Translations under genes and position numbers: made by a program
Notes under the pieces: generated by a model
What the model was told of the DNA's origin: nothing
The model's input: the letters and a program-made list of their open reading frames with translations, nothing else
The model's database searches: none
Shown here: one piece after another, positions 14,849 through 20,755 of the stretch
How positions within the stretch are numbered: position 1 is the stretch's first letter
Layout: every line of letters starts with the position of its first letter
Origin: Pseudomonadota bacterium
Lineage (GTDB): Bacteria > Pseudomonadota > Alphaproteobacteria > Rhizobiales > Rhizobiaceae
NCBI GenBank assembly: GCA_023433855.1
Contig: JAEYTV010000191.1
Location: 1 to 20,755 of the forward strand
DNA: 20,755 nt
Direction: 5' to 3'

Positions 14849-16411
14849 ATGCAGATGAACACCATATCGGCCCGCGCAGGGAATGGGGACCATGCGCGAA
14901 CGGCAGCCGATTCCGTTTGCTCTGAGGCGGCAGGAGAGACACCCGAAATGAAGCATGATGCCCTCTTTGAGCGGTTCAGCAAACGTCTCAAAGCTCAGGT
15001 GGGGCAAGATGTCTATGCAAGCTGGTTCGGGCGTTTGAAGCTGCATTCCGTTTCCAAGAGCATGGTTCGCCTTACCGTGCCGACCACCTTCTTGAAGTCC
15101 TGGATCAACAACCGGTATCTCGATCTCATCACCTCCATTTTCCAGGCAGAGGACTCCGAGATCCTCAAGGTGGAGATCCTCGTTCGCAGCGCAAGCCGCA
15201 GCACCCGCGTTCCGCCTGTCGCTGAAGAACGCAGTGTTTCGGCCGAAGCGCTGCCGGCCCACTCCTTCCATCGTCCGCAGGCGCCTCGGGAAATCGGCAA
15301 GGTCGCGGCCTTCCCCGCTCCGACGATGACCACTCGCCCTCAGCATGCGCAGGGACCGCTCTTCGGCTCGCCGCTTGACAGCCGCTTCACCTTCGAGACC
15401 TTCGTGGAAGGTTCGTCGAACCGGGTCGCTCTTGCCGCTGCCAAGACCATCGCCGAGGCTGGGGCTGGCGCCGTTCGCTTCAATCCGCTCTTCATCCATT
15501 CCGGCGTCGGCCTCGGCAAGACGCATCTGTTGCAGGCGATTGCCAACGCGGCCGTTTCAAGCGATCGTATGCCGAGGGTGGTCTATCTGACGGCGGAGTA
15601 CTTCATGTGGCGCTTCGCAACCGCGATCCGCGACAATGACGCACTGACGCTCAAGGATTCCCTTCGCAATATCGATCTGCTGATCATCGACGACATGCAG
15701 TTCCTCCAGGGCAAGATGATCCAGAACGAGTTCTGTCATCTGCTCAACATGCTGCTTGACAGCGCAAAGCAGGTGGTCGTGGCGGCGGACCGGGCACCTT
15801 GGGAGTTGGAATCCCTTGATCCCCGCGTCCGCTCCCGCTTGCAGGGTGGCGTGGCGATAGAGGTCGAGGCGCCGGATTACGAGATGCGTCTCGAAATGCT
15901 GAAGGGGCGCCTCGCCTCGGCACGGCAGGAGGATCCGTCGATCGATATCCCCGCCGAGATCCTGAGCCATGTTGCCCGCAGCGTCACGGCCAGCGGCCGC
16001 GAGCTGGAAGGTGCGTTCAACCAGCTCCTGTTTCGCCGGTCCTTCGAGCCCTCGCTCTCGATCGAACGCGTGGATGAGCTGCTTGCCCATCTCGTCGGCA
16101 ACGGCGATCCGAAGCGTGTTCGTATCGAAGATATCCAGCGGGTCGTCGCCCGCCACTACAACGTCTCGCGTCAGGAACTGGTTTCGAACCGGCGCACGCG
16201 CGTCATCGTCAAGCCACGGCAGGTCGCGATGTATCTGTCGAAGACCATGACGCCGCGCTCCTTCCCGGAAATCGGCCGCCGATTTGGCGGGCGCGATCAT
16301 ACGACCGTGCTGCACGCGGTCCGCAAGATCGAAGACCTGATCACCGGGGACACGAAGCTCGGCCAGGAGATCGAGCTCCTGAAGCGCCTGATCAACGAGA
16401 ACAACGCCTGA
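14849..16411 (+). CDS. dnaA: Chromosomal replication initiator protein DnaA
   Basis: AAA+ ATPase that binds DnaA boxes, opens the replication origin and loads helicase. From this start (520 residues): domain I (about 35-100) with the [15 protein letters not shown] and WFGRL features, then a variable linker rich in Arg and Pro (about 110-175). The AAA+ domain has Walker A GVGLGKTH (219-226), Walker B LLIIDD (277-282) and the arginine box LDPRVRSRL. The C-terminal DNA-binding domain carries the signature [16 protein letters not shown]. The ATG at 14849 has GGAAGG nine bases upstream; ATGs at 14828 and 14855 are alternatives. The upstream region is unusually long and holds GANTC sites. Convergent with hemW. 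Confidence 0.97.
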   Translation: MQMNTISARAGNGDHARTAADSVCSEAAGETPEMKHDALFERFSKRLKAQVGQDVYASWFGRLKLHSVSKSMVRLTVPTTFLKSWINNRYLDLITSIFQAEDSEILKVEILVRSASRSTRVPPVAEERSVSAEALPAHSFHRPQAPREIGKVAAFPAPTMTTRPQHAQGPLFGSPLDSRFTFETFVEGSSNRVALAAAKTIAEAGAGAVRFNPLFIHSGVGLGKTHLLQAIANAAVSSDRMPRVVYLTAEYFMWRFATAIRDNDALTLKDSLRNIDLLIIDDMQFLQGKMIQNEFCHLLNMLLDSAKQVVVAADRAPWELESLDPRVRSRLQGGVAIEVEAPDYEMRLEMLKGRLASARQEDPSIDIPAEILSHVARSVTASGRELEGAFNQLLFRRSFEPSLSIERVDELLAHLVGNGDPKRVRIEDIQRVVARHYNVSRQELVSNRRTRVIVKPRQVAMYLSKTMTPRSFPEIGRRFGGRDHTTVLHAVRKIEDLITGDTKLGQEIELLKRLINENNA

Positions 16412-16461
16412 CACGGCCTGCCCGCGTCGAAGGGCAGCTGACTTGAGGCTTGAGCGAAAGC

Positions 16462-16488
16462 GCCGCGGAATCTCTGCGATTTCGCGGC
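16462..16488. terminator. Strong stem-loop between dnaA and hemW, probable terminator
   Basis: Arms 16462-16472 and 16478-16488 pair over 11 bases with one wobble around a 5-base loop. Only a short T-containing run follows on the plus strand (TTATTC), and CTTTC follows on the minus strand. Its place between convergent genes suggests a shared, imperfect terminator. A second small stem (CCGCT/AGCGG, 16507-16520) follows. Confidence 0.5.
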
Positions 16489-16627
16489 TTATTCGTATGG
16501 GATTTTCCGCTTTCTAGCGGCAGTCCGAAGGTGAATTCGTCGAAAGCAGATGTCGGAGACCGGCCGGCGAGCCAAAGGCGTCAACCCGCGGCGGTCTTGG
16601 CTGGTCGGCGGAGAACCGCAGGGGCTG

Positions 16628-17806
16628 TCAGCAGGCAAGGTCCGCGACGACAGCGTCAAGGACGAGCATGCCGGACGGTGTGCAGCGCAGGCGCGAATTG
16701 CCGAGCCGCTCGATGAACCCATGTTCCAGGAGGGTTTCCTCGCGCGCCGGGTTGGGATCTCGCCCGGACAATTGCTGCCAACGTGCAAGATCGACACCCT
16801 CGCGGAGCCGCAGTCCCATCAGAAGGAGTTCGTCGGCCTGTTCCTCCAGCCCGAGCGCCTCCTGGTCGATCATTCCGTGTTCCTGAGCCTCGACGAGCTC
16901 CAGCCAGGCTTCAGGCCGTCGCTCGGTCGATGTCGCGATCTTGTTGCTGCCCCGTGTCAGACGTCCGTGGGCGCCAGGCCCGATGCCGGCGTAATCTCCA
17001 TAACGCCAGTAGGTAAGGTTGTGGCGGCTCTCGGCTCCGGGACGGGCGTGATTGGACACTTCGTAGGCAGGCAGGCCGTGCCGCGTTGTGATGTCTTGTG
17101 TCGCTTCGTAAAGTAACGCCGACTGGTCACCGTCCGGCACGATGAGCTTGCCGGCCTTGTGCAACCCGTAGAAGGGGGTGCCTTCCTCGATCGTCAGTTG
17201 GTAGAGGGACAGATGGTCGACCGCGTAGGAAATGGCTTGCGCAAGCTCCGCTTCCCATGCCTCGACAGTCTGGTTGGGACGGGCATAGATGAGGTCGAAG
17301 CTCATGCGTGGGAAGATCTCGCGGGCAAGTCGGATCGCCTTCAGGGCGTCGGCCACGTCGTGTAGCCGTCCCAGGAATTTCAGGTCGGCGTCATTGAGTG
17401 CCTGTACGCCCAGCGAGACACGGTTGACGCCGGCGTCCCGGTAGCCCCGGAAGCGTGTGGCTTCCACGCTCGAGGGATTTGCCTCCATGGTGATCTCGAT
17501 ACCGTCCGGCAGGTGCCAGTGCCTGGCAATGCCATCAAGTATCCCGGCCACGGTTCGCGGATCCATGAGCGAGGGCGTACCGCCGCCGAGAAAGACGCTC
17601 GTCACCGTCTTGGGGCCGCTGATCTGCCGCATGACCTGCATCTCTCTGAGGAAGGCGGCGGTGAAGCGCTCCTGGTCCACCGGCTGGTGGCGGACATGGC
17701 TGTTGAAGTCACAATAGGGACACTTGGCCGCACAGAAGGGCCAATGCACATAGACGCCGAAACCGGGCTCACCGGTATCGGGCAGGAGGATGGATCCCGG
17801 GTTCAA
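16628..17806 (-). CDS. hemW: HemW, radical SAM heme chaperone
   Basis: Radical SAM family protein long annotated as oxygen-independent coproporphyrinogen III oxidase. HemW proteins bind heme and are thought to deliver it, rather than oxidise coproporphyrinogen. The cluster motif is CAAKCPYCDF (Cys25, Cys29, Cys32): the CX3CX2C-Asp-Phe form of HemW, not the CX3CX2CXC of HemN. GGGTPSLM binds SAM, and the C-terminal HemN_C region ends after EETLLEHGFIERLGNSRLRCTPSGM. There is no ATG between the rdgB stop and the cluster motif. A TTG at 17806 gives a normal 392-residue protein, with GGAGG about twelve bases upstream inside the rdgB end. The start is therefore uncertain. It is the last gene of the rph - VOC - rdgB - hemW unit. 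Confidence 0.93.
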   Translation of the reverse strand: MNPGSILLPDTGEPGFGVYVHWPFCAAKCPYCDFNSHVRHQPVDQERFTAAFLREMQVMRQISGPKTVTSVFLGGGTPSLMDPRTVAGILDGIARHWHLPDGIEITMEANPSSVEATRFRGYRDAGVNRVSLGVQALNDADLKFLGRLHDVADALKAIRLAREIFPRMSFDLIYARPNQTVEAWEAELAQAISYAVDHLSLYQLTIEEGTPFYGLHKAGKLIVPDGDQSALLYEATQDITTRHGLPAYEVSNHARPGAESRHNLTYWRYGDYAGIGPGAHGRLTRGSNKIATSTERRPEAWLELVEAQEHGMIDQEALGLEEQADELLLMGLRLREGVDLARWQQLSGRDPNPAREETLLEHGFIERLGNSRLRCTPSGMLVLDAVVADLAC

Positions 17807-17813
17807 CTCCGTC

Positions 17814-18458
17814 TCAAGCCTCCAGGCAGGTTTCCACGAAACGTTTGAACGCACGGGCACGATGAGACAGCGCCTCGTCGTCACCAGGTTTCCAGCCGTG
17901 TTTTTCTTCACTGCTCATCTCCCCGAAAGTCACTCCATAACCTTCGGGCTGGAAAACCGGGTCGTAGCCAAAACCGAGGCTGCCTCGCGGCGGCCAGACC
18001 ACAGTACCGTCCACTTCCCCACGAAAGAGTTCGACATGTCCGTCCGGCCAGGCAAGGCACAGGACGCTGACGAAGCGGCAGCTCCGCTGGTCGGCCGTCG
18101 TGGCTCCACGCTCCTGCAGCGCGTCTTCAACCTTTTGCATGGCCATTTGGAAGTCGCGCGTGCCGTCTTCCCGTTCGGCCCAGTTGGCGGTGTAGACACC
18201 CGGCGCACCGCCGAGTGCATCGATCACAAGGCCGGAATCATCCGAAAGGGCCGGCAGGCCGGACGCCCTGGAGGAGGCAAGAGCCTTTATGGTCGCATTT
18301 TCTTCAAAGGTCGTGCCGGTTTCGTCCGGTTCGTCGAAGTTCAGGTCGGCGGCTGATTTCGCCGAAAAGCCGAACGGCTGAATGAGCTCGGCAATCTCGC
18401 GTATCTTCCCGGCATTGTGGCTGGCAACGACAATGGTCTTGGTATCAAGCTTTCGCAT
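17814..18458 (-). CDS. rdgB: dITP/XTP pyrophosphatase (RdgB/HAM1 family)
   Basis: Hydrolyses non-canonical purine triphosphates (dITP, XTP) to monophosphates, cleansing the nucleotide pool. The 214-residue protein has the substrate loop [12 protein letters not shown] (11-22), FEENATIKA (51-59), [10 protein letters not shown] (71-80), GFGYDPVF and the C-terminal SHRARA motif, all family hallmarks. Length is normal. The ATG at 18458 begins [11 protein letters not shown]; the upstream extension of the frame has no family resemblance. As the sequence stands it overlaps the VOC open frame by 14 bases, but it would sit 8 bases after the restored VOC stop. Its stop is seven bases before the proposed hemW start. 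Confidence 0.97.
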   Translation of the reverse strand: MRKLDTKTIVVASHNAGKIREIAELIQPFGFSAKSAADLNFDEPDETGTTFEENATIKALASSRASGLPALSDDSGLVIDALGGAPGVYTANWAEREDGTRDFQMAMQKVEDALQERGATTADQRSCRFVSVLCLAWPDGHVELFRGEVDGTVVWPPRGSLGFGYDPVFQPEGYGVTFGEMSSEEKHGWKPGDDEALSHRARAFKRFVETCLEA

Positions 18459-18870
18459 GAGGATATTCAGAGGTTCCAGAGCTTTGGTTCGGCGCATTCC
18501 AGGCTGTTGCCGGCCGGATCGCGAAATAGATCGAGCGGGCGCCGTTCGGCCACCTGAAGTCGCTTTCGACGGTGATCCCCGCCTTGTTGAGCTTTTTCTT
18601 GGTTCTGTCAATCGCCTCATTGTCCATGCGGAAACAAACATGACCAGGGCCTACGGCGCCGTGAGGCGGTACCGGCAAGCCGTCGGGTGGAGGCGGCTTG
18701 ACCGTTTCCTGCGCGTTGAAGATCAGGAGAATTCCCTGGCCGCACCGGAAGAACACATGTCGGTTGCCGGCACGTAGCACCTTCGGCAGGCCGAGAAGGC
18801 CTCCATAGAAGGCCTCCATCGCATCCAGGTTATCAGCATAGAGCGCGGTTTCGAGAATGCCTTCGATCAA
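18445..18870 (-). CDS. VOC (glyoxalase/bleomycin resistance) family protein with frameshifted C-terminus
   Basis: Small metal-dependent or metal-binding protein of the vicinal oxygen chelate superfamily; the substrate is unknown. Two beta-alpha-beta-beta-beta modules are visible: [22 protein letters not shown] at the N-terminus and [21 protein letters not shown] in the middle. The frame as written runs 141 residues and ends in an unfamily-like tail after RSIYF. In the neighbouring frame the sequence continues [18 protein letters not shown] and stops at 18467-18469, the normal VOC ending with its metal-ligand glutamate. One missing C near 18521-18525 explains this. It may be a real mutation or a sequencing error. 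The start is TTG at 18870, with AGGA nine bases and GGAG two bases upstream. It lies 18 bases after rph. Confidence 0.82.
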   Translation of the reverse strand: MIEGILETALYADNLDAMEAFYGGLLGLPKVLRAGNRHVFFRCGQGILLIFNAQETVKPPPPDGLPVPPHGAVGPGHVCFRMDNEAIDRTKKKLNKAGITVESDFRWPNGARSIYFAIRPATAWNAPNQSSGTSEYPHAKA

Positions 18871-18888
18871 CGCTCCGTTCCTTCGTTG

Positions 18889-19605
18889 CTAGGCAATCGC
18901 CTGCTTCTGGAGTGCTACCAGTTCCTGGGTTCCAGCCTGCGCCAGCGCCAGCAGACTGAGAAACTCCTCCTGGCTGAAGGGGCTTCCCTCTGCTGTTCCC
19001 TGGATCTCCACAATGCCGCCGCCACCGGTCATGACGAAATTGGCGTCCGTCTCGGCTGCGGAATCTTCCAGATAATCCAAGTCGATCACGGGTTGTGCGG
19101 CGAATATACCGCAGGAGATCGCGGCCACATGGTCCTTCAGCACCTTGTCGAGCTTGATCATCGAGCGGCTCTCCATCCACTTCAAACAGTCGTAGAGCGC
19201 CACCCAGCCTCCGGTGATTGAGGCCGTCCGGGTCCCGCCGTCCGCCTGTATCACATCGCAGTCGACGGTAATCTGCTTCTCACCCAGTGCCGTCAGGTCG
19301 ACCACAGCGCGCAGGGAGCGGCCGATCAGGCGCTGGATTTCCTGGGTCCGGCCGCCCTGCTTTCCGGCAGCAGCCTCGCGTTTCATGCGTTCCCCGGTCG
19401 CGCGGGGCAGCATCCCGTATTCGGCCGTCACCCAGCCTTTGCCACTGTTTCTCAGCCACGGTGGTGTCTTCTCCTCCAGGCTTGCGGTGCAAAGTACATG
19501 CGTATCACCGAACTTGACGAGGCATGACCCCTCCGCATGCTTCGAGAAGTTGCGCTCGAACGAGACCTTGCGCATCTGGTTTGTCTGTCTGCCTGAAGGC
19601 CGCAT
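18889..19605 (-). CDS. rph: Ribonuclease PH
   Basis: Phosphate-dependent 3'-5' exoribonuclease that trims tRNA 3' ends and helps rRNA turnover. It works as a hexameric ring in the cytosol. The 238-residue length is standard. Landmarks are [33 protein letters not shown], the [12 protein letters not shown] loop, [17 protein letters not shown], the phosphate-binding [10 protein letters not shown] and the C-terminal [15 protein letters not shown]. The ATG at 19605 has GGGAG six bases upstream. It is the first gene of the rph - VOC - rdgB - hemW unit and divergent from hrcA across 217 bases, the arrangement I know from rhizobia. Confidence 0.98.
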   Translation of the reverse strand: MRPSGRQTNQMRKVSFERNFSKHAEGSCLVKFGDTHVLCTASLEEKTPPWLRNSGKGWVTAEYGMLPRATGERMKREAAAGKQGGRTQEIQRLIGRSLRAVVDLTALGEKQITVDCDVIQADGGTRTASITGGWVALYDCLKWMESRSMIKLDKVLKDHVAAISCGIFAAQPVIDLDYLEDSAAETDANFVMTGGGGIVEIQGTAEGSPFSQEEFLSLLALAQAGTQELVALQKQAIA

Positions 19606-19760
19606 CCGCCACTCCCTGGATTTTTTTGTCTGAGCCTTCTAGAGCAATTCGGCCGGAGGTGTGAAGCAATTTTGATCCTCTCGGGCAAATAGGGTAGCTT
19701 GCCGGCCATTGGCACGGAAGGCGGGCGCATTGTCAGTCGCGCAAATATCTGGAATTTCCC

Positions 19761-19789
19761 TTTTGCCATCACGGGGGAATGACTATATT
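19761..19789 (+). promoter_or_regulatory. Candidate promoter of hrcA
   Basis: TTTTGC (19761-19766), a 17-base spacer and TATATT (19784-19789) lie 33 bases before the hrcA ATG. The -10 is good and the -35 poor, which would suit an alternative or activated sigma factor. No CIRCE inverted repeat is visible in the gap. Confidence 0.35.
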
Positions 19790-19822
19790 TCTCTGGAGAA
19801 ACCACGATCATGAAGGCTTGGA

Positions 19823-20755
19823 ATGGGGTTTTCAGGACCGACGAGTAAAGACAGCGGCTCTGTGCTCGACGACCGTTCGCGGGAAATCTTCCGTCGCATC
19901 GTGGAAAGCTATCTGGAGACTGGCGAGCCGCTTGGGTCGCGTAATCTGTCCCGTTTGCTGCCCATGTCACTGTCACCAGCCTCGGTGCGCAATGTCATGA
20001 GTGACCTGGAGGAACTTGGCCTCATCTACTCGCCGCACGTCAGCGCAGGTCGCTTGCCGACCCAGACGGGGCTGAGGTTCTTCGTGGACGCTTTCATGCA
20101 GACCGGCAATCTTTCCGACGAGGAGAGAGCGGCAATAGAGCGGCAGATCAGGCCCGGAGATCGCCACCAGCCGATGGAAAGTCTGTTGGCTGAAGCCAGT
20201 CTCATGCTTTCCGGTGTTTCCCGGGGTGCCGGTCTGGTCATTGCATCCAAGAGCGATCCGATCCTGAAGCACGTGGAGTTCATCCGGCTTGAGCCTACCA
20301 AGGCTCTTGCAGTGCTTGTTGGCGACCATAACCAGATCGAGAACCGCATCATCGATCTTCCAGCCGGTGTGACGTCGTCGCAATTGACGGAAGCTGCCAA
20401 TTTCCTGAACGCCCACCTGACCGGGCAGACGCTTCCCGAATTGCGCAGCCAGTTGACCAAGCTGAAGGACGCGGTGCAGGGAGAATTGTACATGCTCTCC
20501 CAGGATCTGGTGGAGCGTGGGCTGGCTGTCTGGTCGGGTGACAACGAAGAAGGCAAGCCGAGCCAGCTCATCGTGCGAGGCCGGGCGAACCTCCTCCAGG
20601 GATTGGAGGATACGGCTGATTTCGATCGGTTACGGCTGCTGTTCGACGATCTGGAAAAGAAGGATAGTCTGATCGAGATCCTGGAGCTTGCCGAAAGGGG
20701 ACCGGGCGTGCGGATCTTCATCGGCTCGGAAAATAAACTCTTCTCGCTCTCGGGT
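19823..20755 (+). CDS. hrcA: Heat-inducible transcription repressor HrcA, incomplete at the right edge
   Basis: Repressor of groESL-type chaperone operons that binds CIRCE operators and needs GroEL to stay active. The first 311 residues are present of an expected 350-360. The N-terminal winged-helix region reads DDRSREIFRRIVESYLETGE, PLGSRNLSR, SPASVRNVMSDLEELGLIYSPHVSAGRLPT. This is the HrcA DNA-binding signature, and the GAF-like dimerisation part follows. The ATG at 19823 has GAAGG six bases upstream. An ATG at 19809 is out of frame and stops after 12 codons. In related genomes grpE follows. The reading frame is intact to the edge of the window. Confidence 0.97.
   Translation, partial: MGFSGPTSKDSGSVLDDRSREIFRRIVESYLETGEPLGSRNLSRLLPMSLSPASVRNVMSDLEELGLIYSPHVSAGRLPTQTGLRFFVDAFMQTGNLSDEERAAIERQIRPGDRHQPMESLLAEASLMLSGVSRGAGLVIASKSDPILKHVEFIRLEPTKALAVLVGDHNQIENRIIDLPAGVTSSQLTEAANFLNAHLTGQTLPELRSQLTKLKDAVQGELYMLSQDLVERGLAVWSGDNEEGKPSQLIVRGRANLLQGLEDTADFDRLRLLFDDLEKKDSLIEILELAERGPGVRIFIGSENKLFSLSG

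Noticed and set aside
19606..19822. CIRCE operator in front of hrcA
   Set aside because: The TTAGCACTC / GAGTGCTAA arms are not present on either strand, so autoregulation through CIRCE is not supported here.

Overview
The window is ordinary-looking, GC-rich chromosomal DNA from an alphaproteobacterium. It is most likely a member of the Rhizobiaceae (Sinorhizobium/Rhizobium/Agrobacterium/Shinella type). The reasons are the gene order hrcA - rph - rdgB - hemW - dnaA - rpsT - enoyl-CoA hydratase - mutM - ubiE - ubiB - coaBC - dut, which I know from that family, and the character of the proteins. There are no insertion sequences, prophage genes, CRISPR arrays, tRNA or rRNA genes. The genus cannot be fixed from the sequence alone.

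Layout. The left edge holds the first two codons of a minus-strand gene, then dut (minus) and prfC (plus, divergent). Next comes an otsB-otsA trehalose operon (minus) with a class II glutamine amidotransferase gene divergent from it, then coaBC (minus). From 6885 to 7226 there is a gene-poor gap that holds the debris of a very small membrane protein gene. From 11751 down to 7227 a minus-strand series runs ubiE, ubiB, a four-helix membrane protein of unknown function and a membrane-anchored ClpP-like serine protease. Divergent from ubiE are mutM, an enoyl-CoA hydratase gene and rpsT. An unusually long (about 840 bp) non-coding stretch then leads to dnaA. Convergent with dnaA is a compact minus-strand group rph - VOC protein - rdgB - hemW. 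hrcA, divergent from rph, runs off the right edge.

How the genes fit together. Several products are nucleotide-pool and genome-maintenance proteins: Dut and RdgB remove dUTP and inosine/xanthosine triphosphates, MutM excises oxidised bases, and DnaA starts replication. Others serve RNA and translation (RNase PH, S20, RF3), ubiquinone (UbiE, UbiB), coenzyme A (CoaBC), trehalose (OtsA, OtsB) and heat-shock control (HrcA).

The points most worth a second look are these: six GANTC (CcrM methylation) sites within 127 bp upstream of dnaA; a CoaBC protein with no cysteine at all, so the classical decarboxylase cysteine is missing; an uncharacterised two-gene unit of membrane protein plus periplasmic ClpP-like protease; a perfect 9-bp-arm inverted repeat with an adjacent tandem repeat in front of otsB; and two apparent single-base frameshifts (VOC gene and small membrane ORF). 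I did not find a clearly new system. The closest candidate is the membrane-protein/ClpP-like pair.
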